This document shows positions 8,529 to 17,434 of a DNA stretch of 64,000 nt, one piece after another. The notes under the pieces are model-generated. The model saw nothing but the letters and a program-made list of their open reading frames with translations. It searched no databases and had not been told where the DNA came from. The stretch is from Panacagrimonas perspica (GTDB lineage: Bacteria; Pseudomonadota; Gammaproteobacteria; Nevskiales; Nevskiaceae), in assembly GCF_004364935.1 (NCBI RefSeq), contig NZ_SOBT01000009.1, forward strand, positions 1,026,398-1,090,397. The letters are read 5' to 3'. The position numbers and the translations under genes are program-made. Each line of letters opens with the position of its first letter. Positions within the stretch are counted from its first letter, which is position 1.

Positions 8529-9458
8529 TTGAAGAAGAAAATCATCATCACCTGTGCGATCACCGGGTCGATCCATACCCCCAGCATGTCGCCGCATTTG
8601 CCGGTCACCGCGCAGGAGATCGGCGAGTCGGCCGTCGCGGCGGCCGAAGCCGGCGCGGCGATCGTGCACCTTCACGCACGCGATCCGATCGACGGGCGGC
8701 CTGACCAGTCTCCTAAGGCTTTCGCGCCGTTCCTGAAGTACATCCGCGAGCGTTCGAACGTCGTGGTGAACATCACCACGGGCGGCTCGCCCGCAATGCC
8801 GATCGAGGAGCGCGTGCGCCCGGCGGCGACGTTCCGCCCCGAGGTCGCCTCTCTGAACATGGGCTCGATGAACTTCGGCCTCTACCCGATGCTCGGGCGG
8901 TTCAAGGAATTCAAACACGACTGGGAGCGCCCGTACCTGGAGGAGTCCAAGGGGCGCATCTTCCGCAACACCTTCGCGGACATCGAGTACATCCTCACGA
9001 CCTGCGCGGAGAACGACACCCGCTTCGAGGTCGAGTGCTACGACATCGGCCATCTCTACACGCTGTCGCACTTCGCGGACCGCGGTCTCATCAAGCCGCC
9101 GTTCCTGATCCAGTCGGTGTTCGGGATCCTGGGCGGCATCGGCGGTCACTCGGAGGACGTCCTCCACATGCGCCGCACGGCGGATCGCCTCTTCGGGAAA
9201 GACCAGTACGTCTGGTCGGTCCTGGGCGCCGGCCGCAATCAGATCCCCATCTCGATGACCGCCCTCTCGCTCGGCGGGAACGTGCGCGTCGGCCTCGAGG
9301 ACTCGCTGTGGCTGACCAAGGGCCGTCTTGCGCCCGACAACGCGTCGCAGGTGAGCCTCGTCAGGGGATTGATCGAGACGCAGGGGCTCGACATCGCGAC
9401 GCCCGACGAGGCCAGAGAAATGCTCGCCCTCAAGGGCGGCGACAAGGTCGGATTCTGA
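8529..9458 (+). CDS. Beta-keto acid cleavage enzyme (BKACE, DUF849 family)
   Basis: 309 residues from TTG 8529, with AGGAG upstream at about 11 bp. The TIM-barrel features of the family are present: IIITCAITGS at the start, metal-binding VHLHARDP (His-x-His) near residue 48, and NITTGGSP. BKACE enzymes condense a beta-keto acid with acetyl-CoA to give acetoacetate and a new acyl-CoA; the founder is 3-keto-5-aminohexanoate cleavage enzyme, and others act on dehydrocarnitine and many keto acids. The downstream CoA transferase can reactivate acetoacetate, which fits this role. It is the first gene of a plus-strand operon running to at least the second CoA-transferase subunit. The exact keto acid is not known. 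Confidence 0.85.
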   Translation: MKKKIIITCAITGSIHTPSMSPHLPVTAQEIGESAVAAAEAGAAIVHLHARDPIDGRPDQSPKAFAPFLKYIRERSNVVVNITTGGSPAMPIEERVRPAATFRPEVASLNMGSMNFGLYPMLGRFKEFKHDWERPYLEESKGRIFRNTFADIEYILTTCAENDTRFEVECYDIGHLYTLSHFADRGLIKPPFLIQSVFGILGGIGGHSEDVLHMRRTADRLFGKDQYVWSVLGAGRNQIPISMTALSLGGNVRVGLEDSLWLTKGRLAPDNASQVSLVRGLIETQGLDIATPDEAREMLALKGGDKVGF

Positions 9459-9490
9459 AGCGCCACACAACAACAGAAGGGGAAAGAAAG

Positions 9491-10273
9491 ATGACGACGA
9501 AACCGGCGGTCGAGCGCACGCAGCACGGGAGGGTGTCGGTCCTCTCCATGGTCCACGGTCCTCACAACCTGCTCGAGCCCGTGCTCCTGGACGGCATCCT
9601 CAAGGGGTTGGAGGAATCCAAGGCCGCAGGCGCGACCGCGATCGTCCTGCGCAGCGGACTGAAGCACTTCTCCGCCGGCGCCCGCATCGATCTCATCGAA
9701 CGGGCGGCCAACGACGGCTCCGCTTTCGCGATGGACGTCGTGGGCTTCCTCAAGAAGTTCGAAGCGTTCCCTCTGCCCGTCATCGCCAGCGTGAACGGCG
9801 CCTGCGTCGGCGGCGGCTTCGAACTGGCCTCGGCCTGCGACTACATCGTGGCGGGTCAGACCGCCCGGATCGGCAGCGTGGAAGTCGGGATCGGGCTTCA
9901 TCCGCTGATGGGTGCGATCCAGCGCGCAGCAGATCGGGCAGGTGCTTTGCGCGCCAAGGAGATGTCGCTGTTGGGACGTCGTTACGAGCCCGAAGTGCTG
10001 GAGCGCTGGGGTCTGATCAATCTGGTCGTGCCGGATGCGCAGCTCGAGTCCGTGACGATGACCATCGCCACCGAGATCGCGTCGGGTCCGACGGTGGCCC
10101 ACACCGCCACCAAGAAGCTCGCCCAGATCGCCGCGAACAGCGGCGTGTCGGCCGCGGACGAAGCGATGGAAGCCATTCAGAAGCCGATCTGGGCTTCCGA
10201 AGATCTGAAGGTCGGACTCGCCGCGTACCGCGCGGCTGGCGCCCCGGGCACTGCATCCTTCAAGGGGCGTTGA
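9491..10273 (+). CDS. Enoyl-CoA hydratase/isomerase family protein (crotonase fold), copy 1
   Basis: 260 residues from ATG 9491, just after GGGGAAAGAAAG. The oxyanion-hole segment is LRSGLKHFSAGARIDL, and both usual acid residues are kept, in GGGFELA and GSVEVGIG, so hydratase activity is possible. The usual G-IPG-GG-TQ stretch is replaced by GLHPLMGAIQR, which sets this protein and its copy at 15694-16482 apart from classical crotonases. It lies between BKACE and the CaiB-type gene (1 bp gap to the latter). A role in hydrating or isomerising an acyl-CoA of the pathway is inferred. Confidence 0.85.
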   Translation: MTTKPAVERTQHGRVSVLSMVHGPHNLLEPVLLDGILKGLEESKAAGATAIVLRSGLKHFSAGARIDLIERAANDGSAFAMDVVGFLKKFEAFPLPVIASVNGACVGGGFELASACDYIVAGQTARIGSVEVGIGLHPLMGAIQRAADRAGALRAKEMSLLGRRYEPEVLERWGLINLVVPDAQLESVTMTIATEIASGPTVAHTATKKLAQIAANSGVSAADEAMEAIQKPIWASEDLKVGLAAYRAAGAPGTASFKGR

Positions 10274-10274
10274 G

Positions 10275-11510
10275 ATGAGCGGACCTCTGACCGGTATCCG
10301 GGTCGTCGACTTCTCGCGCGTCCTCGCGGGACCGCTGTGCGCGCGCACGCTGATGGATCTGGGCGCGGACGTGATCAAGATCGAGCCGCCGCGACCCGAT
10401 CTCTCGCGCTACGCCTACCCCGCCAAGGACGGCATCTCTGGCTATTACGCGCAGCAGAACGCCGGCAAACGGAACGTCAGTATCGATCTCAACGTCGACG
10501 GCGGCCGGGACCTGGTCCTGAAGCTCTGCGACGAAGCCGACGTCGTCGTCGAGAATTTCCGCGCCGGCACGCTCGCCTCCTTCAATCTGGATTACGAGAC
10601 GCTCGCGGCGCGAAATCCTCGCCTGGTCTACGTCTCGATCACGGGATACGGACAGGGAGGTCCATGGCGTGGACGCATGGCATACGCGCCCACCGTCCAG
10701 GCCGAGGCGGGATTCACTTTCCACAGCCTGCGTCACTACGGCGACGCCCTGAAAGAGCCCAGGACCGACAGCTTGTCGCATGCTGACGTCTACACGGGAC
10801 TGCAGGCCGTGATCGCGGCCTTGGCGGCGCTCGCACGTCGCGCGGAGACCGGGATCGGTCAGTACGTCGACATCTCGATGGCCGCGACGCTGATGTCGAT
10901 CAACGAGCGCGCGCACGTGGACCTCACAGGTGCCGATCTGGGCGCGGAACCCGCGATCCTGGGCGCGACCGACTGCCCGTTCTTCGTAGGCCCCAAGGGC
11001 GAGAAGTTCGTGACCGCGATGAGCCTGGTCGGGTCGCTGACCTTCCCGTTCTACGTCCAGGCGATGCGCCGGCCGGATCTTCTGGACGATCCGCGCTTCC
11101 GAACCGCCGATGCGCGCCTGGCGAACAAGAAGGAACTGCACGCGCTCGTGCAGAAGTGGATCCTGACCTTCCGGGATCTCAAGGATCTCGACGCCCAGTT
11201 CGACGAAGCCAAGATCGCGATGGGCGAAGTGCGTTCGCTCGACGATCTGGCCAAGTCCGAGTGGGCCGAGTACTGGGATGCCGTCCAGACCGTTTCGGAC
11301 CGCAACGGCGGCTCGTACCGGATCGCCGGACGCCCCTGGCGCTTCTCGCGCGACCAACTCCGACCGGCCGGCGATCCGGCCTTCCGCGGCGAGCACAACG
11401 TCTCGGTGTGCCGCGAGCTCGGTCTGAGCGAGCAGCAGATCGAAAAGCTGGTCAAGGCGGGAGTCCTGGTCGGAGATCCGATCCCGGCGGCCGCGGCGCG
11501 ATCGGCATGA
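10275..11510 (+). CDS. CaiB/BaiF class III CoA transferase
   Basis: 411 residues, the usual length. It begins with the family signature GPLTGIRVVDFSRVLAGPLCARTLMDLGADVIKIEPP and carries the catalytic aspartate in SHADVYTG. Class III enzymes move CoA between carboxylic acids by a ternary-complex mechanism, for example in carnitine, oxalate and bile acid metabolism. Start ATG 10275 follows the crotonase stop by one base, so the two are coupled. It would activate the organic acid substrate before dehydration or cleavage by the neighbouring enzymes. Confidence 0.9.
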   Translation: MSGPLTGIRVVDFSRVLAGPLCARTLMDLGADVIKIEPPRPDLSRYAYPAKDGISGYYAQQNAGKRNVSIDLNVDGGRDLVLKLCDEADVVVENFRAGTLASFNLDYETLAARNPRLVYVSITGYGQGGPWRGRMAYAPTVQAEAGFTFHSLRHYGDALKEPRTDSLSHADVYTGLQAVIAALAALARRAETGIGQYVDISMAATLMSINERAHVDLTGADLGAEPAILGATDCPFFVGPKGEKFVTAMSLVGSLTFPFYVQAMRRPDLLDDPRFRTADARLANKKELHALVQKWILTFRDLKDLDAQFDEAKIAMGEVRSLDDLAKSEWAEYWDAVQTVSDRNGGSYRIAGRPWRFSRDQLRPAGDPAFRGEHNVSVCRELGLSEQQIEKLVKAGVLVGDPIPAAAARSA

Positions 11511-11544
11511 CGTCCTCGAATCGAATCCTCATGGAGTGCCGGCC

Positions 11545-12249
11545 TTGCTCGTGACGAAGCTCTATCCCTCCGCCGCCGTCGCCCTCCACGGGCTGATCGA
11601 CGAAGGCGCCACGCTGGCCGTCGGCGGCTTCGGACTCTGCGGGATCCCGGAAGCCCTGATCGCCGCGCTGCGCGACACCGGCGCCAAGAAACTCACGGTG
11701 ATCAGCAACAACGCCGGCGTCGACGGATTCGGTCTGGGCCAGCTGCTCACGACCAAGCAGATCCGCAAGATGATCTCGTCCTACGTCGGAGAGAACAAAG
11801 AGTTCGAACGCCAGTATCTGAGCGGCGAACTGGAGCTCGAGTTCACGCCGCAGGGCACGCTCGCCGAGAAGCTCCGCGCGGGCGGCTGTGGGATCCCCGC
11901 GTTCTTCACGCGCACCGGCTACGGCACGGTCGTCGCCGAGGGCAAGGAGACGCGCGACTTCGACGGCAAGGGCTACGTCATGGAGCGATCGCTCAAAGCG
12001 GACGTCTCCCTGGTGAAAGCGTGGAAGGCCGACACCGCCGGGAATCTCGTCTTCCGCAAGACCGCACGCAACTTCAATCCGCTGGTCGCGATGGCCGGCG
12101 CGGTCTGCGTCGCCGAAGCGGAGATCGTGGTCCAGGCCGGCGAGCTCGATCCCGACCAGATCCACACGCCGGGCATCTACGTGGACCGCGTCGTCCACAA
12201 CCCGACGCCCGAGAAACGAATCGAACAACGCACCGTGAGGACCGACTGA
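11545..12249 (+). CDS. 3-oxoacid CoA-transferase subunit A
   Basis: About 234 residues. I prefer TTG 11545 (GGAG 8 bp upstream), giving [14 protein letters not shown] at 11536 or 11551 are alternatives. The sequence shows the alpha-subunit features [14 protein letters not shown] and [16 protein letters not shown]. With the next gene it forms a class I transferase that activates acetoacetate with succinyl-CoA. This suits a pathway in which BKACE releases acetoacetate. It lies 34 bp after the CaiB gene and 1 bp before the beta-subunit gene. Confidence 0.9.
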   Translation: MLVTKLYPSAAVALHGLIDEGATLAVGGFGLCGIPEALIAALRDTGAKKLTVISNNAGVDGFGLGQLLTTKQIRKMISSYVGENKEFERQYLSGELELEFTPQGTLAEKLRAGGCGIPAFFTRTGYGTVVAEGKETRDFDGKGYVMERSLKADVSLVKAWKADTAGNLVFRKTARNFNPLVAMAGAVCVAEAEIVVQAGELDPDQIHTPGIYVDRVVHNPTPEKRIEQRTVRTD

Positions 12250-12250
12250 G

Positions 12251-12880
12251 ATGGCTTGGACACGCGAAGAACTGGCGCGCCGGGCCGCGAAGGAACTCAA
12301 GAGCGGCTACTACGTGAATCTCGGGATCGGCCTGCCGACGATGGTGGCGAACTTCATTCCCGCCGACATGGACGTCTGGCTGCAGAGCGAGAACGGCCTG
12401 CTCGGGATCGGACCGTTCCCCCGCGACAGCGAGGTCGACGCCGATCTGATCAACGCCGGCAAGCAGACGATCACGTCGCTGCCGGGAAGCGCGTACTTCG
12501 ACAGCGCCCAGTCGTTCGGGATGATCCGCGGAGGCCACATCGATCTGTCGATCCTCGGCGCCATGCAGGTCTCGGAGTCCGGAGACCTGGCGAACTGGAT
12601 GGTCCCCGGGAAGATGGTCAAGGGCATGGGCGGCGCCATGGATCTGGTCGCCGGCGTCGATCGCGTCGTCGTGCTCATGGAGCACGTGGCCAAGGGCGGC
12701 GAGAAGAAGATCCTGCCCAAGTGCACGCTTCCGCTCACCGGCCTCGCCGTCGTCGACCGGATCATCACCGAGCTGTGCGTCCTGGACGTCACGCCCGACG
12801 GACTGAAGCTGATCGAACTGTCGCCGGGAACCTCCCTGGACGACGTGAAGAGCGCCACCGGCTGCAAGGTCCTGGCATGA
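12251..12880 (+). CDS. 3-oxoacid CoA-transferase subunit B
   Basis: 209 residues, the usual beta-subunit length. It contains [16 protein letters not shown] and the catalytic glutamate motif QSENGLLG, and later [18 protein letters not shown]. It pairs with subunit A immediately upstream to transfer CoA from succinyl-CoA to acetoacetate. Acetoacetyl-CoA could then be cleaved by thiolase elsewhere in the genome or reduced by the PhaB-like enzyme at 6484-7224. Confidence 0.92.
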   Translation: MAWTREELARRAAKELKSGYYVNLGIGLPTMVANFIPADMDVWLQSENGLLGIGPFPRDSEVDADLINAGKQTITSLPGSAYFDSAQSFGMIRGGHIDLSILGAMQVSESGDLANWMVPGKMVKGMGGAMDLVAGVDRVVVLMEHVAKGGEKKILPKCTLPLTGLAVVDRIITELCVLDVTPDGLKLIELSPGTSLDDVKSATGCKVLA

Positions 12881-12990
12881 GGACGCGCTCGCCCTATCCC
12901 TCGGCATTCGCCGAGTAGCACCGCCCCGGGGCTCTGCGTCGCGGTTGCGCGACGGAGCCGGTCCCGATCCACCATCCCGCAAGGAGCATC

Positions 12991-14496
12991 ATGAACAAGC
13001 CAGTCGAGCCCGACGCCGCACTCGTCGCGGTCAAGAAATTCCTCTCCCGCCGTCACAAGCTGCTGATCGGCGGCGAGTGGGTCGATGCCGTGAACGGCCA
13101 GACCTTCGAGACGATCGACCCCGCGACCGAGAAGGTCCTCACCAACGTCGCCAAGGGCGAGAAGGCGGATGTCGACAAGGCCGTCGTCGCGGCGCGCAAG
13201 GCGTTCAAGAGCGGCGAATGGCCGCTGTTCCAGCCCTCGCAGCGAGCCAAGCTGCTGTGGAAGATCGCGGACCTGATCGAGGCCAACGCCGACGAGCTGG
13301 CGCTCCTCGAATCGATGGACAACGGCAAGCCCGTGGCCTACGCCAAGGTCGTGGACGTGGCCTGGTCGGTCGAGTTCCTGCGCTACATGGCGGGCTGGCC
13401 CTCGAAGATGGAGGGCGCGACCATCCCGATCTCCTTCAACCTGGCCCCGCCGACGACCCAGTTCCACGCGTACACCCGGCTCGAACCGGTCGGCGTGGTG
13501 GGACAGATCATTCCGTGGAACCTGCCGCTGCTGATGGCGGCCTGGAAGATCGGACCCGCGCTGGCCACCGGTTGCACCGTGATCCTGAAGCCCGCGGAGG
13601 AAACGCCGCTCACGGCGCTTCGCCTGGGCGAGCTGCTCCTCGAGGCCGGCGTGCCGGCGGGCGTGGTCAACATCGTGACCGGCTTCGGCGAAACGGCCGG
13701 CGCCGCGATCGCCGAACACCCCGGCATCGACAAGGTCGCGTTCACCGGTTCGACGGAGGTCGGCAAGATCATCGTCCGCGCGGCCGCGGGCAACCTCAAG
13801 AAGCTCACGCTCGAGTTGGGCGGAAAGTCGCCGAACGTGATCTTCGACGACGCCGACATCGAGCAGGCGGTCGCCGGTGCGGCGAACGCGATCTTCTTCA
13901 ACTCCGGGCAGATCTGCAGCGCCGGCTCGCGCCTGTACGTGCAGGACGGCGTCTACGACAAGGTCGTCGCGGCGCTCGCCAACGCAGCCAAGGGCATCAA
14001 GGTCGGCGTGGGCACCGCTGCGGATACGCAGATGGGTCCCATCGTGTCGGCCAAGCAGTTCGCCCGCGTCTCGAACTACATCGACATCGGTCGTCAGGAA
14101 GGCGGTCGCATCAGCGGCGGCAAGAAGGTCGGCGATTCCGGTTACTTCCTGGAGCCGACGCTGATCGCCGACACCAGCGACACGATGCGGGTGGTGCAGG
14201 AAGAGATCTTCGGGCCGGTCGTCACCGTGGGCCGCTTCAAGGACCTCGAGGACATCGCCGAGAAGGCCAACGACACGCAGTACGGGCTCGCGGCCGCCGT
14301 CTGGACCCGGGACGTGAGCAAGGCGCACAAGTTCGCGGCACGCGTGCAGGCCGGTACGGTCTGGGTCAACACGTACCACGTGCTCGACGCGGCGCTGCCC
14401 TTCGGCGGCTTCAAGCAGTCCGGCTGGGGCCGTGAGATGGGCCGCGACGTCCTGCGCGCCTACACCGAGACCAAGTCGGTGGTCGTGCAGCTCTGA
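12991..14496 (+). CDS. NAD(P)-dependent aldehyde dehydrogenase
   Basis: 501 residues, standard for the ALDH superfamily. Seen are the nucleotide site IIPWNLPLLMAAWKIGPALA, KPAEETPL, FTGSTEVGK, the general base in LELGGKSPN and the nucleophile Cys in NSGQICSAGSR. It oxidises an aldehyde to the acid. It has its own ribosome site (AAGGAGC) 110 bp after the CoA-transferase and probably belongs to the same operon. Its aldehyde substrate cannot be told; a phenylpropanoid- or amine-derived aldehyde would fit the other genes. Confidence 0.93.
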   Translation: MNKPVEPDAALVAVKKFLSRRHKLLIGGEWVDAVNGQTFETIDPATEKVLTNVAKGEKADVDKAVVAARKAFKSGEWPLFQPSQRAKLLWKIADLIEANADELALLESMDNGKPVAYAKVVDVAWSVEFLRYMAGWPSKMEGATIPISFNLAPPTTQFHAYTRLEPVGVVGQIIPWNLPLLMAAWKIGPALATGCTVILKPAEETPLTALRLGELLLEAGVPAGVVNIVTGFGETAGAAIAEHPGIDKVAFTGSTEVGKIIVRAAAGNLKKLTLELGGKSPNVIFDDADIEQAVAGAANAIFFNSGQICSAGSRLYVQDGVYDKVVAALANAAKGIKVGVGTAADTQMGPIVSAKQFARVSNYIDIGRQEGGRISGGKKVGDSGYFLEPTLIADTSDTMRVVQEEIFGPVVTVGRFKDLEDIAEKANDTQYGLAAAVWTRDVSKAHKFAARVQAGTVWVNTYHVLDAALPFGGFKQSGWGREMGRDVLRAYTETKSVVVQL

Positions 14497-14503
14497 GCCG
14501 TAA

Positions 14504-14535
14504 CGAACCGGGGCGGCATGCGCCGTCCCGGTTCG
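14504..14535. terminator. Hairpin between convergent aldehyde dehydrogenase and LysR genes
   Basis: Arms of 14 bases (CGAACCGGGGCGGC and its partner, one G-T wobble) enclose a 4-base loop. There is no T-run, so it may be a bidirectional terminator or only a stable hairpin. It sits in the 44-bp gap between two stops. Confidence 0.55.
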
Positions 14536-14540
14536 CACCG

Positions 14541-15419
14541 CTACGCGGCGGAGCGGGCCCGGCCCCAGCGATGCGACGCGGCGTAGAAAACGAAGTCCTT
14601 GACCAGCTTGGCCTGCGAGCCCTTCTTCCACTGCACGGAGATCGTCCTGGTCAGGTCGAAGTCCGAGAACGGGACCTGCGCCACGTCCGGATCGTCGAGC
14701 AGCTCGGGCACCATCGCGACGCCGATGCCTGCGGCGACCAAGCTGATCGCGCGATCGTCCTGGTCGGTGTGATAGGCGACCTTCGGCTTGATCCGTCGGC
14801 GCGCCAGGACGTCGACGGTGTCCTTGAACATCTCGCATTGGGTACGCGAGACGATCGGCTCCTCCTTCAGGACCTCGAGCGGAACGGCCGACTCGCTGGC
14901 GAGCTTGTGGTCGAGGGGGACGGCTAGGACGTAGCGTTCCTTGAGGAGATACTTGAAGGCGTTGGTGCGCCGGACCGGCTTCGAGCTCGTGATGATCGCG
15001 TCGATCTCGGACGATTCGAGTCGCGCCTGGAGATCGTCGGCGTCCCCCTCGAAGAGCGAGATGGCGGCGTGAGGATTCGCACGCTTGAAGGTCCGCACCA
15101 GGTTCGCCAACGGCCGCGTGGCGACGGTCTTCAGCAAGCCGATCCGCAGCGGACTCGGGGTGGATGCGAGACGCACCTCGTTCCCCAACGCGTCGCACGC
15201 GTGCATGACCGGCGTCATGCGTTCCATCAGCTTCAGTCCTTCGCGTGTCGGGATCGCCCTCGTGCGGGAACGGTCGAGCAGACGAACGCCCAGTTCGGCC
15301 TCGAGCTTGGAGACGCTGGCGGAGAGCGCGGGTTGGGTGATCGACAGCGACTCGGCCGCCTTGGTAAAGCCGCGGGCGTCGACCACCGCCATGAAATGCC
15401 TGATCTGTCGGAATTCCAT
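14541..15419 (-). CDS. LysR family transcriptional regulator (second paralogue)
   Basis: 292 residues from ATG 15419. The winged-helix region (MEFRQIRHFMAVVDARGFTKAAESLSITQPALSASVSKLE) and the effector domain match the first LysR closely, for instance in ITQPALSASVSKLEAEL against ISQPAMSASIAKLESEL and in TDQDDRA. It is divergent from the second crotonase gene across 274 bp. The duplicated pairing of LysR with crotonase at both sites suggests that a regulator-enzyme unit was copied. Probable role: control of the catabolic island. Confidence 0.9.
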   Translation of the reverse strand: MEFRQIRHFMAVVDARGFTKAAESLSITQPALSASVSKLEAELGVRLLDRSRTRAIPTREGLKLMERMTPVMHACDALGNEVRLASTPSPLRIGLLKTVATRPLANLVRTFKRANPHAAISLFEGDADDLQARLESSEIDAIITSSKPVRRTNAFKYLLKERYVLAVPLDHKLASESAVPLEVLKEEPIVSRTQCEMFKDTVDVLARRRIKPKVAYHTDQDDRAISLVAAGIGVAMVPELLDDPDVAQVPFSDFDLTRTISVQWKKGSQAKLVKDFVFYAASHRWGRARSAA

Positions 15420-15504
15420 TCCACTACCTGCCGGTGCAGCGATTACGCGTCGGTCCCGGCCGGTGAGCGGACGTACGAACGTATCGATGAAAGTGATTGC
15501 CCGA

Positions 15505-15529
15505 ATAAAAAGAATGAACTTCATATCCG
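15505..15529 (+). promoter_or_regulatory. Shared motif, weaker copy 2 (putative LysR operator)
   Basis: ATAAAAAG followed by AATGAACTT lines up with the sites at 8386 and 17346, but the right TTATG arm is lost. It lies 86 bp upstream of the second LysR start and 165 bp before the crotonase start, in the same kind of position as copy 1. Confidence 0.35.
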
Positions 15530-15693
15530 GGGGAGCGCGTGCCTAGACTACATCGCGAATCTGCCGAAGCGGTATCCCGTATCCGCGGAACCGTGAACTC
15601 GAGTGGAGGGCCCGAACCACGGCCCTCCGGCGTGGGCGGCCTTTCGGCGCCGACACGCCACACCTCCCACACCGATCACCATAGGAGTCGAGC

Positions 15694-16482
15694 ATGTCTG
15701 TCGAAGGAGTACTGGAGCGCCAAATGCGGGGCGCCGTAGCGGAGCTCAAGATGGTCTATCGACCGCACAATCTCCTCGGGCCCGCACTGCTCGACGCGAT
15801 CGTGTCCGAGCTCGACGCGGCACGACGCGAAGGCGCCAAGGCCGTCGTCATCCGCAGCGGCCTACGGCATTTCTCCGCCGGCGCGGAGATCGAACTGTTC
15901 GACGCGATGGTGGAGAACAAAGGCGAAGGAAAGCTGGGCATCGACTGCGTGGGCTTCCTGCGCGCGCTCGAGACGTACCCCCTTCCGATCGTGGCGAGCA
16001 TTCACGGCATCTGCGTGGGCGGCGGATTCGAGCTCGCGCTCGCCTGCGACTACATCCTCTGCTCCGCCAATTCCAAGATCGGATCGGTGGAAGCCACGCT
16101 CGGTCTGCACCCCCTGATGGGAGCGATCCAGCGCGTGACGCAACGTGCCGGCGCCCTGCGGGCCAAGGAGATGTCGATCCTGGCGCGCCGCTACGATCCG
16201 GCGACGCTCGAGCGGTGGGGCCTGATCAACCAGGTCGTCGCCGACGAACACCTCGAAGCCAAGACGTTCGAGATCGCCGAAGAGCTGGCGGCAGGGCCGA
16301 CGATTGCGCACACCGCGACCAAGCACCTCACTCGGATCGCTTGCGATCAGGGCGTGGCGGCAGCGGACGACGCGATGGCGGAGATCCAGAAGCCGATCTG
16401 GGCTTCGCGCGATCTGAAGACCGGTCTTTCGGCCTACCGGTCGAGCGGCGGCCCGACGAAGGCGGTATTCGCAGGCAACTGA
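15694..16482 (+). CDS. Enoyl-CoA hydratase/isomerase family protein, copy 2
   Basis: 262 residues from ATG 15694, with CACCATAGGAGTCGAGC upstream. It matches the crotonase at 9491-10273 nearly throughout, including RPHNLLGPALLDAI, GGGFELALACDYI, GLHPLMGAIQR, RWGLINQVV and EIQKPIWASRDLKTGL. The two acid residues are kept. It is divergent from the second LysR gene. The copies may act on different chain lengths or stereoisomers; that is inference. Confidence 0.87.
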   Translation: MSVEGVLERQMRGAVAELKMVYRPHNLLGPALLDAIVSELDAARREGAKAVVIRSGLRHFSAGAEIELFDAMVENKGEGKLGIDCVGFLRALETYPLPIVASIHGICVGGGFELALACDYILCSANSKIGSVEATLGLHPLMGAIQRVTQRAGALRAKEMSILARRYDPATLERWGLINQVVADEHLEAKTFEIAEELAAGPTIAHTATKHLTRIACDQGVAAADDAMAEIQKPIWASRDLKTGLSAYRSSGGPTKAVFAGN

Positions 16483-16503
16483 CGCTGCAGCGCGCGCCCG
16501 TCG

Positions 16504-17208
16504 TCAGATGACGACGGGTGCGGAGCGTCCCAGTCCGCCGAAGAGGCCGAGCATCCGGTCGTTCCATGCGACGACGGATGCGTCGGCCCGCGAGATCAGA
16601 TTGGAGTTGCCCGTGCAGCGGGCGAACATGAAAGCGCCCATCACGCAGTAGTCGGCGTATCCCGGAGCGGTACCGGACACGAACGGGTTGTCCGAGAGCT
16701 GCCGCCGCAACGGCGCCAGCGAATCCAGGAATTTAAGCGACCAGCTCTCCCGTTCCGCCCGCAGGTCCTCGAACGTTATCCCGAAGCGCTTCTGCCGCGC
16801 TTCGCGGAAATAGGGTTGATCCAGCGGATCCAGCGCCTCGAATACATCCGGGATGACCACGCGACCCAGCAGAGGCATCACGGTGAGATCGATCCAGCTG
16901 TTGATCATCCGTGCCAGGGGAACGGCGTCCGGGCTTCCGAAGTGCGACGGACGCTCGGGGAAGCAGGATTCCAGATAGACGGCGATCCTCCAGGAATCGG
17001 AGATCAGCTGATCGCCGTCGAACAGGTACGGCACCGTGGCGGTTCCCGATTCGGCGCTGCCGCGCTGATGGAATCTCCACGGGACCAGATCCGCCTCGAG
17101 GCCCTTGTGGGCCAGCGCGAAACGCGCCTTCCAGCAGTGCGGACTCACGCGTACCGAAGGGTCCGCCATGGCGAGGTCGTACAAGCGAATTCGTTCCTTC
17201 GAGTGCAT
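16504..17208 (-). CDS. Glutathione S-transferase family protein (LigE-like beta-etherase branch)
   Basis: 234 residues. The N-terminal thioredoxin half has RIRLYDLAMADPSVRVSPHCWKARFALAHKG, with an SP-C/W arrangement like LigE-type beta-aryl etherases, then TVPYLFDGDQLISDSWRIAVYLE, a cis-Pro/Asp-Ser glutathione site. The C-terminal half is helical. LigE enzymes cleave lignin-type aryl ethers with glutathione; other members act as isomerases or ligandins. It is convergent with the second crotonase and divergent from the RND pump gene, sharing a promoter region with the 25-bp motif. The etherase role is only a possibility. Confidence 0.75.
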   Translation of the reverse strand: MHSKERIRLYDLAMADPSVRVSPHCWKARFALAHKGLEADLVPWRFHQRGSAESGTATVPYLFDGDQLISDSWRIAVYLESCFPERPSHFGSPDAVPLARMINSWIDLTVMPLLGRVVIPDVFEALDPLDQPYFREARQKRFGITFEDLRAERESWSLKFLDSLAPLRRQLSDNPFVSGTAPGYADYCVMGAFMFARCTGNSNLISRADASVVAWNDRMLGLFGGLGRSAPVVI

Positions 17209-17345
17209 GAGGATTCCGATTTGGACGAGGGTCGATGCTCGGGTGCCGGAGAAACAACGGTCAAAGCATTTCTTTCGATCGTGCGCATCAGGCCCGCTTA
17301 TGTCGCCTCGGCTTCACGCAAACATCATCGGAATCGATGCTCGAC

Positions 17346-17370
17346 ATAAACATAAAGAGTTTTTCTTATG
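17346..17370 (+). promoter_or_regulatory. Shared 25-bp motif, copy 3 (putative LysR operator)
   Basis: Same ATAAA-N3-AAAGAGTTT-N3-TTATG pattern as copy 1, in the GST/RND divergent region, 138 bp from the GST start and 65 bp from the pump start. Directly after it lies ATAGA-N6-TCTAT (17371-17386), another small dyad. The conserved half-sites suggest one regulator for all three promoters. Confidence 0.5.
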
Positions 17371-17434
17371 ATAGATGACATTCTATGCTCCATGACTCAG
17401 CGGTTTGTGGACCTCGAAGAACTAAAGGAGAGCC

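Noticed and set aside
12310-15198. Open frame of 962 codons on the minus strand across several genes
   Set aside because: It runs antisense to the CoA-transferase and aldehyde dehydrogenase genes and has the composition of a high-GC shadow.
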